Origin: Antarcticibacterium flavum
GTDB taxonomy: Bacteria > Bacteroidota > Bacteroidia > Flavobacteriales > Flavobacteriaceae
NCBI RefSeq assembly: GCF_006159205.1
Contig: NZ_CP040812.1
Span: forward strand, 2,480,001-2,544,000
Direction: 5' to 3'
Length of the DNA stretch: 64,000 nt
In this document: one piece after another, positions 24,284-33,246 of the stretch
Layout of the letters: the number at the start of each line of letters is the position of its first letter
Position numbering within the stretch: position 1 is the stretch's first letter
Notes under the pieces: generated by a model
The model's input: only the letters and a program-made list of their open reading frames with translations
Database searches by the model: none
Told to the model about the DNA's origin: nothing
Made by a program: the position numbers and the translations under genes

Positions 24284-25198
24284 ATGCCCGTAAAGAACCT
24301 CAAGTGGATCTATCTTATACTTCTATCCCTGGTGTGGGGGAGCTCTTTTATTCTTATAAAAAAAGGTCTTGTTGGTTTAACAGCCTTGCAATTGGGTTCC
24401 TTCAGGATAATTTTTGCAGCTGCTTTTCTAATTATAGTCGGTTTTAAAAGCATCTACCGCCTTAAAAGGCAACAGTGGAAGTGGATAGTGATCTCCGGGT
24501 TTTTGGGTTCTTTCTTTCCAGTGTACCTGTTTGCTTTTGCTGAAACCGAGATTGACAGCGCTGTAGCTTCTATTCTTAATGCCACGACACCTTTAATGAC
24601 CCTTATCTTTGGAGTTATATTCTTCGGGATGTTGTACACGCAGAATAAGATAACCGGGGTTATCATAGGTTTAATAGGAACCCTTGGCCTCATAATAAGC
24701 GGGGCACAGGTAAACCCAGACCAGAATTATCTCTATTCGGGCCTTGTGGTTCTTGCGGCCGGTTGTTATGCCGTTAATGTAAATATTCTTAAAAAGTATA
24801 TGAACGATATCTCTGCCCTGGGGATAGCGGCCGGTAATTTCCTGGTGCTGCTTGGACCTGCTTTGGCAGTTCTGTTTTTAACCGACTTTTCCATAGTAGA
24901 TATCGCGGCAAGTGAAGAAGTAAAACTATCTGTACTATACGTTGCCATTTTAGGGGTGATAGGAACAGGGATTGCGCTAATAATTTTTAACCGTCTTATC
25001 CAGATCTCAGACCCTGTCTTCTCTTCCTCTGTCACCTATACTATCCCTGTGGTGGGGCTGGCCTGGGGGATCCTTGACGGGGAGATCTTCAGTTGGTTGC
25101 AGCTTCTGTCTACCGCTATTATCCTTCTTGGGGTATTCATAGTGAACAGGCCAAAGAATTTGTATTCTAAAAAAGTATCTGCTGAAAAATCTTCGTGA
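24284..25198 (+). CDS. EamA/DMT-superfamily transporter
   Basis: Ten-helix inner-membrane protein of 304 residues with two EamA repeats (about 5-140 and 150-295). WGSSFILIKKGL near the N-terminus and ASILNATTPLMTLIFG and VTYTIPVVGLAWG are the repeat signatures. Such exporters move amino acids, nucleosides or metabolites; the substrate cannot be read. It follows gldD by 43 nt and may share its transcript. Confidence 0.88.
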   Translation: MPVKNLKWIYLILLSLVWGSSFILIKKGLVGLTALQLGSFRIIFAAAFLIIVGFKSIYRLKRQQWKWIVISGFLGSFFPVYLFAFAETEIDSAVASILNATTPLMTLIFGVIFFGMLYTQNKITGVIIGLIGTLGLIISGAQVNPDQNYLYSGLVVLAAGCYAVNVNILKKYMNDISALGIAAGNFLVLLGPALAVLFLTDFSIVDIAASEEVKLSVLYVAILGVIGTGIALIIFNRLIQISDPVFSSSVTYTIPVVGLAWGILDGEIFSWLQLLSTAIILLGVFIVNRPKNLYSKKVSAEKSS

Positions 25199-25351
25199 TC
25201 AATTGAACTTCAGGTCTTAGGTGATGCTTCAGTCGCAACCTTTCGTGAAATAGAGTATAATCTGAAGTATTTCTGCTGAAGATAAAACTGCAATTAGCCT
25301 TTATGACCTTCAGAAAAAATCAACAGGTAACATTTTTCAGAAAAAACATTG

Positions 25352-25386
25352 AAAAAAAAAGAGGCTGCCTAAAAAGACAGCCTCCG
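25352..25386 (-). terminator. Terminator of the M16 peptidase operon
   Basis: GAGGCTG (25361-25367) pairs with CAGCCTC (25378-25384) and is followed on the minus strand by nine U. It lies 20 nt past the end of the inactive M16 gene. Confidence 0.85.
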
Positions 25387-25406
25387 TTCCACATTAATTA
25401 AACCAA

Positions 25407-27470
25407 CTATTCAAAATCGGCATCTGTTACCCCTTCATTAACCTGAATCGAGGTAACATTGAATTCAAAACTTTGCGGCCCAAAAGACTGGGAAATTCTA
25501 TGAGGGAACTTAACCCCGTTTATCTCCTTATATTCGCTAAATCCTGTAGGAACTGTCATAGTTTGTCCCATTTGGGAAACTGTTTTTACAGACTGTACTT
25601 TTAAGCCTGTTTCCACATCATAATATGCAGTGGTATCATCACTTAGGGCTACAGCATAGGCGTCTTTGCCTTCCACTTGCTCTATGCCCAATACCTTTGC
25701 ATCCCCCGGGGTAAGCTCTGGAAAAGGATTTGCCTCTGCTTTGGCTGCATTTAGCTGCTCCTCTGTATAAGCAATTTTTTGACCCTGGGCTACCATGAAT
25801 CCGCTTTCACCATTATATACCTGCCTGGAAATTACATTTCCTCCCATAGCAATACTCATTGCCGACTGGCCTGCCACCGTAGTTTTTTGTTCCAATTCCA
25901 GCTTTTGTCCCTGTATCTCTGCCTGAGCTTTCATAAGAACGGTTTCAACATCCTCTACTGCTTCCCTGCCACCAATTGCCTTGATGTAATTGTCAAAAAC
26001 AGTTTTGGTTGTTACAGATGCGTCAACTGTTTTGTTGAATTCTGGACGACTAATCTCGTTTGCCTTTTTATCAAAATACTTTACAGGAATGTTCTTTCCA
26101 TTGTAGCTAAGGTTTTCAAGGCTTTCTGCCACTTCACTTCCCTTACCTGCAACTACGATCCTGGCATTATCTGCCATGAAATATTTCTTTGCTACCCTTT
26201 GTACATCATCTGCAGTAACTGCATTGATGTTCTTAAGGTAGTTTTGATAATAATCCTTAGAAAGTCCTTCAGTTTCCACAGTTAGGGCATATCTCGCGAT
26301 TGTAGTTGGTTGCTCAAGAGCCATTACAAAGTTACCCACGTATTTGGCTTTGGCATCTTCAAGCTCCTCCTGTGAAACTTTTTCATTTCTTATCCTGTAG
26401 ATCTCATCAAGAAAAGCAACCACAGCACTGTCTGTAACCGCGTTTCTTACACTGGCGCTGGCTACAAAAGTAGAAACATACTTATCGTCCCCAGTCCTGG
26501 AATATGCTCCATAGGTATAACCTTTATCCTCACGCAGGTTTAGAAAAAGTCTTCCTTCTCCACCGCCACCAAGGATCTGGTTGGCAACGATTGCAGGAAA
26601 ATAATCTTTATCACCCTTCTTTAATTTCAACGTATTTACAACGGCTACTTCACTTTGAACAGCGTTTGGCATATCCAGGAAGTTCACTTGTGTTGCCGTA
26701 ACATTTTTAGGTTCAGGAAGTGTGAAAGTAGGGATGTTTTTCTTTTTCCAGCTCCCAAAATGTTTTTGGATAAGTGGTTTTACCTCGTCCATATTAGTAT
26801 CACCAACTATTACCAAATAAGCATTGTTTGGATTAAAATAGGTGTCATAGTAAGACTGGACATCTTTCAAATTTAATGACTGTGTGCTTTCTTCAGTTTG
26901 CATCTCACCATATGGATGATCCTTGCCATAGGCCAGGGCAGAGCGAAGCCTGCTTGCATTTGCAGCCACATTTTTCTCATTCGATTTCAGGTTTTCAAGA
27001 GATCTTTCCTTTTCCTTGTCAAATTCCTCCTGAGTAAACTGAGGATTCAAAGCAGCCTCAGCTACCAGTTCCAATATTCTCGGAAAATATTTTGAAAGTG
27101 AGTTGGCAGCAGCCCCGCTGGAAAAGAAGTTTACATTTGCTCCAAGGTAATCTATCTCCTCATTGAACTCATCCTTGCCAATATTTTTAGAGCCTGAACC
27201 CAAAAGGCTACCAGTAAGAGAGGCAACTCCTTTCTTAGTGCCTTCAGGTGCAGGTGGGTTATCCAGGGTTAAGGTCATATTAACCCTTGGTAATTTATGG
27301 TTTTCTACCAAAAGTACTTTAAGCCCGTTATCCAGGGTGAAGGTTTGAGGGGTTCCCAGGTTGATCTCGGGAGCAGGTCCTGCTTCCGGTTGCTTGCTAC
27401 GGTCAATTTGTGCCTGCAATCCAAAGGATACCAGGAATAAAACTGCTAAAGCTTTTATATTGTTTTTCAT
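25407..27470 (-). CDS. Inactive M16B peptidase homolog with a C-terminal extra domain
   Basis: Exported protein, 687 residues, signal peptide ~1-21 (ends SFGLQAQ). Two M16 domains span ~40-470 (TLDNGLKVLLVENHKLPRV, FLDMPNAVQSEVAVVNTLKL). The metal site HxxEH is replaced at ASLTGSLLGSGS, so it should lack catalysis. Residues ~480-687 form an added beta-rich domain (KTVFDNYIKAIGGREAVEDV) of the kind found in periplasmic lipoprotein-binding-like or outer-membrane lipoprotein-sorting proteins. It overlaps nothing and follows the active partner by 19 nt, so the two probably form an active/inactive periplasmic heterodimer. Confidence 0.85.
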   Translation of the reverse strand: MKNNIKALAVLFLVSFGLQAQIDRSKQPEAGPAPEINLGTPQTFTLDNGLKVLLVENHKLPRVNMTLTLDNPPAPEGTKKGVASLTGSLLGSGSKNIGKDEFNEEIDYLGANVNFFSSGAAANSLSKYFPRILELVAEAALNPQFTQEEFDKEKERSLENLKSNEKNVAANASRLRSALAYGKDHPYGEMQTEESTQSLNLKDVQSYYDTYFNPNNAYLVIVGDTNMDEVKPLIQKHFGSWKKKNIPTFTLPEPKNVTATQVNFLDMPNAVQSEVAVVNTLKLKKGDKDYFPAIVANQILGGGGEGRLFLNLREDKGYTYGAYSRTGDDKYVSTFVASASVRNAVTDSAVVAFLDEIYRIRNEKVSQEELEDAKAKYVGNFVMALEQPTTIARYALTVETEGLSKDYYQNYLKNINAVTADDVQRVAKKYFMADNARIVVAGKGSEVAESLENLSYNGKNIPVKYFDKKANEISRPEFNKTVDASVTTKTVFDNYIKAIGGREAVEDVETVLMKAQAEIQGQKLELEQKTTVAGQSAMSIAMGGNVISRQVYNGESGFMVAQGQKIAYTEEQLNAAKAEANPFPELTPGDAKVLGIEQVEGKDAYAVALSDDTTAYYDVETGLKVQSVKTVSQMGQTMTVPTGFSEYKEINGVKFPHRISQSFGPQSFEFNVTSIQVNEGVTDADFE

Positions 27471-27489
27471 ATTTTGTTCTTATTATTAT

Positions 27490-28812
27490 TTACTCTGAAT
27501 CTGAATTTTTCGGCATATATCTTAATACAAGTCTTTGATTTGGATTAAGATATTTCTTTGCAACTTCCTGAATTTCTTCTCTTGTGATTGAACGGTAGAT
27601 GTCTATCTCATTGTTGATAAGATTGGTGTCCCCATATAGCATAGAGTAAGTGGCAAGTGATCCTGCGATACCGGCAACACTGCTGTTTGAGTTCACAAAA
27701 CGGTTCTCAAAAGTGTTCTGAAGCTTCTCAAATTCTCTTTCAGATATAAGTTCATTCTGGATCTTTTTAATTTCCTCATCTGTTTCTTCGATAAGTGTAT
27801 CAAGTGGGGTGTCTCCCATTGGAATTCCAAAAACGATATATTGCCCGTAATCCTCCTGGCTTATATTAAAAGCTCCAATTTGCAGTGCCTGTTTTTGCTC
27901 ATCTACCAGTTTTTTATACAACCTGGATGATTTCCCGTCAGATAATACAGAGGAGATCATATTTAATACATAAGCGTCCCTTTCCTTCATAGAGGGTGTA
28001 CGGTATGCAGTTACGATTGCCGGAAGCTGGATGTTAGGGTCCTCGTAAGTCGCATTGATTTGTTCTGTAATTGGATCTTCCTTTACATTAACCCTTTCCA
28101 CAGGTGCTCCTTTTGGAATTGGACCAAAATAGTCCTCTACCATTTTTTTGGTTTCCTCTATATTAATATCCCCCGCAACTACCAGGGTTGCATTGTTTGG
28201 AACATAGAATTTTTCATTGAAGGCCTGGAATTCTTCCAGGGTAGCAGCATCAAGGTGATCCATAGACCCTATGGTTGCCCAGCGGTATGGATGTTTGGTA
28301 TACAGGTTTTTCTTTACCTCGGCAAGAATTTGACCGTAAGGGGCGTTATCAACCCTTAGCCTTTTCTCTTCCTTTACAACTTCATTTTGAGTATCTACAC
28401 CTTTTTGATCTATGATAGGATGAAGCATACGTTCAGACTCCATCCATAATCCAAGTTCCAGGTTATTGGATGGAAAGTTTTCATAGTAATAAGTTCGGTC
28501 ATCAGATGTGTTGGCATTGTTGCTGCCTCCATTTGAAGTAACCAGTTTGAACCAGGAACCTTTTTCTATGTTCTTTGTCTCTTCAAATAAAAGATGTTCA
28601 AAGAAATGGGCAAAACCTGTTCTCTCAGGGTCTTCATCCTTTGCTCCCACGTGGTACATTACAGATGTAGTTACAACAGGAGCTGTATTATCCTGGTGCA
28701 GGATCACCGTTAAACCGTTATCCAGCTCGTATTCGGTGAATTCAACTTCTTGCGCAAAACCTGTTATAGCCAGGAATAGTGCGCAGGCTGACAATTTAAA
28801 TTTGTTGATCAT
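27490..28812 (-). CDS. Active M16B zinc metallopeptidase
   Basis: Exported 440-residue peptidase with a signal peptide ~1-20 (ITGFAQ). The inverted zinc motif HxxEH is intact at His69-Phe-Phe-Glu72-His73, with the downstream glutamate in VVKEEKR. The second, non-catalytic M16 domain covers ~230-440. It is the catalytic partner of the adjacent inactive homolog, as in mitochondrial-processing-peptidase-like pairs. First gene of the pair; no exact TAnnTTTG box was found upstream. Confidence 0.9.
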   Translation of the reverse strand: MINKFKLSACALFLAITGFAQEVEFTEYELDNGLTVILHQDNTAPVVTTSVMYHVGAKDEDPERTGFAHFFEHLLFEETKNIEKGSWFKLVTSNGGSNNANTSDDRTYYYENFPSNNLELGLWMESERMLHPIIDQKGVDTQNEVVKEEKRLRVDNAPYGQILAEVKKNLYTKHPYRWATIGSMDHLDAATLEEFQAFNEKFYVPNNATLVVAGDINIEETKKMVEDYFGPIPKGAPVERVNVKEDPITEQINATYEDPNIQLPAIVTAYRTPSMKERDAYVLNMISSVLSDGKSSRLYKKLVDEQKQALQIGAFNISQEDYGQYIVFGIPMGDTPLDTLIEETDEEIKKIQNELISEREFEKLQNTFENRFVNSNSSVAGIAGSLATYSMLYGDTNLINNEIDIYRSITREEIQEVAKKYLNPNQRLVLRYMPKNSDSE

Positions 28813-28982
28813 TTTGTATGGTTTTATTAATGTGAAATATTAGTAGCCAATTTCTATACTTTGTTACAGAAAAATTTGCCTATATTGGTGATGAGGGCTT
28901 GGTCAAAATGTTAATATTAACAGCATATTAAGGCATTTGCTCCTCTTTTTTTTCGAGATTTGTAAGTGAAAAAGCAATAAAA

Positions 28983-29447
28983 ATGAAAGACTTGTCTATA
29001 CCTGTTAAATACAGTTTATTTATTTCAGCAGGCTTAATTGCCTATTTCTTAATTATTTCCATCTTTGGTGCACATACAAATCCCTTTTTTAGTTTATTCA
29101 ATCCGGTTATTGTAGGAATTGGAATGTATGCAGCCATCATAGCTTATAAAAAGAAAAAAGGCGGTAAATTTAAATATCAAAAGGGTTTTCGTACAGGTTT
29201 AACCACAGGATTTATGGCTACGATCTTTTTCACGATTTTCTTTGCTTTTTATGCGACTGAAATAGAGCCCAATTTTATTGACAGGCTATTGTCCATGTGG
29301 GATAGTGACTGGTACGTAAATATAGGAATGGTGGTGTTCACTGTGGCATTGATGGGGTTTGCCACCAGTGTGGTTCTTACCCTGGCATTTATGCAAAAAT
29401 TTAAGGATAGCTGGAACACCCGGGAAGGTAGAGAGCACACCTTTTAA
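28983..29447 (+). CDS. DUF4199 membrane protein
   Basis: 154-residue inner-membrane protein with four predicted helices (about 10-30, 37-52, 70-95 and 115-140). GFRTGLTTGFMATIFFTIFF and the overall layout fit DUF4199, a Bacteroidota family without known function. It stands alone between the M16 pair and rplU. Confidence 0.75.
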   Translation: MKDLSIPVKYSLFISAGLIAYFLIISIFGAHTNPFFSLFNPVIVGIGMYAAIIAYKKKKGGKFKYQKGFRTGLTTGFMATIFFTIFFAFYATEIEPNFIDRLLSMWDSDWYVNIGMVVFTVALMGFATSVVLTLAFMQKFKDSWNTREGREHTF

Positions 29448-29462
29448 AAAATAATAAAGACT

Positions 29463-29492
29463 TTGTGAATTAATTAATTCGAAGTATATTTG
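29463..29492 (+). promoter_or_regulatory. Promoter of rplU-rpmA
   Basis: TTG at 29463-29465, a 19-nt spacer and TATATTTG at 29485-29492. The expected transcription start (about 29496-29499) falls at the 5' side of the hairpin described next. Confidence 0.75.
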
Positions 29493-29493
29493 C

Positions 29494-29525
29494 ACCCGCC
29501 TTAAAAAAATTTAGGGTGGGTTTTT
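29494..29525 (+). promoter_or_regulatory. Hairpin with U-run at the extreme 5' end of the rplU leader
   Basis: ACCCGCC (29494-29500) can pair with GGTGGGT (one G-U pair) around an A/T-rich loop, and TTTTTC follows. The structure lies within the first ~30 nt of the predicted transcript and 30 nt before the rplU ATG. It could be an attenuator or ribosomal-protein leader; no matching Rfam family is claimed. Confidence 0.5.
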
Positions 29526-29554
29526 CTTTAAAATAATTAATTAATAGATACGCT

Positions 29555-30037
29555 ATGTACGCAATTGTAGAGATAGCAGGGCAGCAATTTAAGGTTGCAA
29601 AAGACCAGAAAGTGTTTGTTAACCGTTTGACCGGTGAAGAAGGGGACAGTATTTCTTTTGATAATGTTCTTCTTACAGGTGATGGTGACGATATTACTTT
29701 AGGCGCCCCAGCTATAGACGGAGCTTCGGTAGACGCTAAGATCACCAGGCACGTTAAGGGAGACAAGGTTATTGTCTTTAAAAAGAAAAGAAGAAAAGGT
29801 TACCGTGTGAAAAATGGTCACCGCCAGTCATTGACTGAAATTTCTATTACAGGAATTTCTTTGCCTGGTTCTAAGAAATCTTCTTCTAAGAAAGAGGAAA
29901 CTAAAAAAGAAGAGACAAAAGCTTCCAATGATCTTAACGACCATACAGTTGTGGAATTAAGGGAAATGGCTAAAGAAAAAGGAATTGAAGGTTACTCTTC
30001 AATGAAGAAGGCAGAGCTTGTTGCCGCTTTAAGTTAA
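29555..30037 (+). CDS. rplU: Ribosomal protein bL21 with a C-terminal Rho_N/SAP-like extension
   Basis: Residues 1-100 are bL21 (YAIVEIAGQQFKV, FKKKRRKGYRVKNGHRQ). After a Lys/Glu/Ser-rich linker, residues ~125-160 form a small helix-extended-loop-helix domain (DHTVVELREMAKEKGIEGYS and MKKAELVAAL) of the SAP/Rho N-terminal type. The total of 160 residues is much longer than the ~103 of E. coli bL21. The extension may bind nucleic acid. It is followed by rpmA after 26 nt. Confidence 0.93.
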   Translation: MYAIVEIAGQQFKVAKDQKVFVNRLTGEEGDSISFDNVLLTGDGDDITLGAPAIDGASVDAKITRHVKGDKVIVFKKKRRKGYRVKNGHRQSLTEISITGISLPGSKKSSSKKEETKKEETKASNDLNDHTVVELREMAKEKGIEGYSSMKKAELVAALS

Positions 30038-30063
30038 TTGTTAATAGTTAAAAACGAAATAAA

Positions 30064-30324
30064 ATGGCTCACAAAAAAGGAGTTGGTAGTTCCAAGAACG
30101 GTAGAGAATCTGAATCGAAACGCTTAGGTGTTAAGATCTTTGGAGGACAGGCTGCCGTAGCAGGAAACATCATCGTTAGACAAAGAGGTACTGCTCACAA
30201 TCCAGGAGAGAATGTGTATGCAGGAAAAGACCATACTTTACATGCCAAAGTTGACGGCCTTGTAAAATTTACTAAAAAGAAAAACAATAAATCATACGTT
30301 TCTATCGAACCGTTTGAGGCTTAA
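30064..30324 (+). CDS. rpmA: Ribosomal protein bL27
   Basis: 86-residue bL27 of the large subunit near the peptidyl-transferase centre. N-terminal [21 protein letters not shown], one residue of which starts right after the initiator Met, so no Firmicutes-type cleavable leader is present. It forms the usual rplU-rpmA pair and is followed by a terminator. Confidence 0.96.
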   Translation: MAHKKGVGSSKNGRESESKRLGVKIFGGQAAVAGNIIVRQRGTAHNPGENVYAGKDHTLHAKVDGLVKFTKKKNNKSYVSIEPFEA

Positions 30325-30344
30325 TCATTCTTTTTAAGATATTT

Positions 30345-30377
30345 AAAAAACCCTTTCTTAACAGAGAGGGTTTTTTT
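30345..30377 (+). terminator. Terminator of rplU-rpmA
   Basis: ACCCTTTCT (30350-30358) faces AGAGAGGGT (30363-30371) with a short loop, followed by TTTTTTT. It lies 20-25 nt after the rpmA stop. Confidence 0.85.
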
Positions 30378-30402
30378 GTATATTTAAGTCTAAACCTCTT
30401 GT

Positions 30403-30750
30403 ATGGAATTCATCACGATTTATAACACTCATGATACTACAGAAGTTTCTATACTTAAGAACCTTTTTGATAAAGAAGGCATAGAGTATAAAGTGTTGGG
30501 AGAAGCCACAGCCTCTTCTGCCGGGATCGCTGCTTCCGGCAATACAGGAATAAGGATACAGGTAAGGGAAGACGAAAGGGAGAAAGCAAAAGAGATCCTT
30601 GTGGAAAGTGGTTTCTTAGGCCATAAGAAGGATCATCACACCAAAAGAAGAAGCGGCCCTGCAGTAAACAGGTGGGTGCTTATTTTTCTTGCCGCCCTTG
30701 TACTGGTGCTGGTTGCATTGCTTATTACGTGGTTCATGAATGTGGAATAA
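30403..30750 (+). CDS. DUF2007 protein with one C-terminal membrane helix
   Basis: 115 residues. DUF2007 domain ~1-70 (FITIYNTHDTTEVSILKNLF, IRIQVREDEREKAKEIL) and a single hydrophobic helix at ~89-112. The function is unknown; the family is often called 'putative signal transducing protein' without experimental support. A similar gene follows 70 nt later, indicating a local duplication. Confidence 0.78.
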   Translation: MEFITIYNTHDTTEVSILKNLFDKEGIEYKVLGEATASSAGIAASGNTGIRIQVREDEREKAKEILVESGFLGHKKDHHTKRRSGPAVNRWVLIFLAALVLVLVALLITWFMNVE

Positions 30751-30820
30751 GAAGAGGCTGGTCTTGATTATTGCCTTTGAGCTGCTTCCCGCTTACGTAT
30801 TGTTTTAATTTGATTTCCCA

Positions 30821-31138
30821 ATGAGTTATTTCACTATATATACTACTTCGCGACAAACGAAGATCATTATCCTGAAACAACTTTTTGAGGAGCATCATAT
30901 AGATTACAGGGTGCTTAAGGAGCCAAAGTATAGCGCCGTTCCGGTTGGTTTTCGAATCCAGGTTACAGAAAAACACGGGGAAAGGGCGAAGAATATTTTG
31001 AAAAACCACGGTTTCCTGGGAACCCCTGAGCCTGCCCCAGATTCACATATGCTCTCCAGGTTCTGGATCTACCTGAGCATGGCTCTTTTTTTAATCGTAA
31101 TTATCTCAATCCTAATTAAACTTTCAGGAAATCTTTAA
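30821..31138 (+). CDS. DUF2007 protein, tandem paralog
   Basis: 105 residues with the same layout as its neighbour at 30403: DUF2007 domain ~1-68 (FTIYTTSRQTKIIILKQLF, GFRIQVTEKHGERAKNIL) and a membrane helix ~83-102. It ends shortly before a bidirectional-looking terminator. Confidence 0.75.
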   Translation: MSYFTIYTTSRQTKIIILKQLFEEHHIDYRVLKEPKYSAVPVGFRIQVTEKHGERAKNILKNHGFLGTPEPAPDSHMLSRFWIYLSMALFLIVIISILIKLSGNL

Positions 31139-31143
31139 TAATA

Positions 31144-31181
31144 AAACCTCTCAACCACGCAGGGTTAAAGAGGTTTTTTTA
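31144..31181 (+). terminator. Terminator after the DUF2007 pair
   Basis: AAACCTCT (31144-31151) pairs with AGAGGTTT (31169-31176), followed by TTTT. The A-run on the other side means it could also serve the convergent ahcY transcript. Confidence 0.8.
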
Positions 31182-31186
31182 AATTT

Positions 31187-31218
31187 CTAAAGACTAAAGA
31201 CTAAAGACTAAAGACTAA
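31187..31218. repeat. Heptamer tandem repeat (CTAAAGA)4
   Basis: Four perfect CTAAAGA units (31187-31214) plus CTAA. The array runs into the ahcY stop codon (TAG, 31217-31215 on the minus strand). The same 7-bp period occurs at 18190 and 57454. Confidence 0.85.
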
Positions 31219-32531
31219 TATCTGTAATACTCCGGTTTGAAAGGTCCTTCAACGGTTACTCCAATATATTCTGCCTGCTCTTCAGAGAGTTCAGTAAGCT
31301 CCACGCCGATTTTTTCAAGGTGTAGTTTTGCAACCTTTTCGTCAAGATGCTTCGGCAGCATGTAAACCTTGTTCTCATATTGGTCTGTATTCTTCCAGAG
31401 TTCAATTTGAGCCAAAGTTTGGTTTGTGAAGGAGTTACTCATCACAAAACTTGGATGTCCTGTTGCACATCCAAGGTTTACCAGTCTACCTTCAGCAAGA
31501 AGAATAATATCCTTCCCGTCAATGGTGTACTTATCTACCTGAGGCTTAATAGTATTTTTAGTGTTTCCGTGGTTATTATTTAACCAGGCAACATCTATCT
31601 CATTATCAAAATGGCCAATGTTACAAACAATTGTTTTGTCCTTCATTGCCTCGAAATGTTCGCCGCGCACAATATCCTTATTACCTGTAGTTGTAATAAC
31701 GATATCTGCTTTTGGAAGTACGGTCTCCAGCTTTTTAACTTCAAAACCATCCATTGCAGCCTGCAGGGCACAAATAGGATCTATTTCTGTAACTGTAACT
31801 ATCGAGCCGGCACCTCTAAAAGATGCAGCGGTACCTTTACCCACGTCGCCATAACCACAAACCACAACTCTTTTTCCTGCAAGCATAACGTCTGTAGCAC
31901 GTCTTACTGCATCTACAGCGCTTTCACGACATCCATATTTGTTGTCAAATTTTGATTTGGTAACAGAATCATTAACGTTGATCGCAGGCATAGGAAGTGT
32001 TCCTTTTTTCATACGCTCATAAAGACGATGAACTCCTGTGGTGGTCTCTTCAGATAGTCCTTTAATACCTTCAGCAAGTTCAGGATACTGGTTTAAAACC
32101 ATATTTGTAAGGTCACCTCCATCATCAAGGATCATATTCAACGGCTTACGATCTTCTCCAAAGAATAAAGTTTGCTCGATACACCAGTTAAATTCCTCTT
32201 CATTCATACCTTTCCACGCATACACAGGGATACCTGCTGCTGCTATTGCTGCGGCAGCCTGGTCTTGTGTAGAAAAGATGTTGCAGGAGCTCCAGGTAAC
32301 CTCAGCACCCAGAGCCACCAAAGTTTCAATTAAAACTGCAGTTTGGATAGTCATGTGTAAACAACCTGCAATGCGTGCTCCTTTAAGGGGCTGTTCATTT
32401 CCAAACTCCTCCCTAAGGGACATGAGCCCGGGCATTTCTGCCTCAGCAAGTTCTATTTCTTTTCTTCCCCAATCTGCAAGGGAAATATCTTTAACTTTAT
32501 AGGCCGTATAAGGCACCGTTTTAGTTGACAT
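31215..32531 (-). CDS. ahcY: Adenosylhomocysteinase
   Basis: NAD-dependent hydrolase of S-adenosylhomocysteine, recycling the by-product of methyl transfer. 438 residues. [16 protein letters not shown] at the N-terminus, [12 protein letters not shown], the NAD-binding [17 protein letters not shown] and C-terminal [23 protein letters not shown] are all canonical. Divergent from the phosphopantetheinyl transferase operon. Confidence 0.96.
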   Translation of the reverse strand: MSTKTVPYTAYKVKDISLADWGRKEIELAEAEMPGLMSLREEFGNEQPLKGARIAGCLHMTIQTAVLIETLVALGAEVTWSSCNIFSTQDQAAAAIAAAGIPVYAWKGMNEEEFNWCIEQTLFFGEDRKPLNMILDDGGDLTNMVLNQYPELAEGIKGLSEETTTGVHRLYERMKKGTLPMPAINVNDSVTKSKFDNKYGCRESAVDAVRRATDVMLAGKRVVVCGYGDVGKGTAASFRGAGSIVTVTEIDPICALQAAMDGFEVKKLETVLPKADIVITTTGNKDIVRGEHFEAMKDKTIVCNIGHFDNEIDVAWLNNNHGNTKNTIKPQVDKYTIDGKDIILLAEGRLVNLGCATGHPSFVMSNSFTNQTLAQIELWKNTDQYENKVYMLPKHLDEKVAKLHLEKIGVELTELSEEQAEYIGVTVEGPFKPEYYRY

Positions 32532-32536
32532 ATTAT

Positions 32537-32544
32537 TATATTTG
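32537..32544 (+). promoter_or_regulatory. Candidate -7 box for the phosphopantetheinyl transferase operon
   Basis: TATATTTG matches the consensus and lies 48 nt before the ATG at 32593. The -33 position is poor. Confidence 0.4.
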
Positions 32545-32563
32545 ATTTGTGCAATTTAAGTCG

Positions 32564-32571
32564 CAAAAGTA
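32564..32571 (-). promoter_or_regulatory. Candidate -7 box for ahcY
   Basis: TACTTTTG on the minus strand matches TAnnTTTG, about 32 nt before the ahcY ATG. No TTG is properly spaced. Confidence 0.4.
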
Positions 32572-32592
32572 AACAATATCTAACAAAATTTT

Positions 32593-33246
32593 ATGCCCCT
32601 TTACAAAAGAATAACAGTTGATGAGCATACTAATGTCTTCATTTGGAAGGTAGAAGAATCCCTGGAATGGCTTGGTAATGGAATTGAACTCACACCTAAC
32701 TGCAAGAACCGGGTAGCCGGTATGAAAAGTGAGATACACCGCCGGGGCTTTATGAGTATTAGACATTTACTGGCAGAAGCAGGTTACGTAGACCAGGATC
32801 TGTACTATGATGACATGGGCAAGCCGCATTTAAAGGATGGTAAGAATATCTCTATCACGCATTCCTTCAATTTTACAGGCATTATTGTAAGTGATAAAAA
32901 GGTAGGGATAGATATAGAAATGCAGCGTGAAAAGATCCTTAAAATTGCCAATAAATTTACTCCATTGAAAGAGTACCATACTGTTGCCAATGAAGAAGCC
33001 CTTATAAGAAAGCTCACTATTGTTTGGGGAGGAAAGGAATCAATTTATAAAATGTATGCAGAGCCCGGCCTGGGATTTCTCCAGCACATTAATATTACCG
33101 ATTTTGATTTTGACGACCGAAGCACCACCGGGAAGGTCTTTTTTAAAGGAAAAACTTCGCAATATTATATGGAATTCCTGGAGTTCGAGGGGTTCACCTG
33201 TGTTTACGCCATGCCACTTGAAGATGCACCGGCTAAGAGCAAATAA
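32593..33246 (+). CDS. 4'-phosphopantetheinyl transferase
   Basis: Sfp-like enzyme that loads the phosphopantetheine arm onto acyl or peptidyl carrier proteins. 217 residues. Motifs: SITHSFNFTG, the Mg2+-binding VGIDIEMQ, and WGGKESIYKMYAEPG. The length is typical of Sfp/Gsp-type rather than the ~125-residue AcpS type. The stop overlaps the next start (TAATG). Confidence 0.9.
   Translation: MPLYKRITVDEHTNVFIWKVEESLEWLGNGIELTPNCKNRVAGMKSEIHRRGFMSIRHLLAEAGYVDQDLYYDDMGKPHLKDGKNISITHSFNFTGIIVSDKKVGIDIEMQREKILKIANKFTPLKEYHTVANEEALIRKLTIVWGGKESIYKMYAEPGLGFLQHINITDFDFDDRSTTGKVFFKGKTSQYYMEFLEFEGFTCVYAMPLEDAPAKSK

Noticed and set aside
25779..26285. Plus-strand open frame inside the inactive M16 gene
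   Set aside because: It is Cys/His/Phe-rich noise typical of antisense frames, with no start context.
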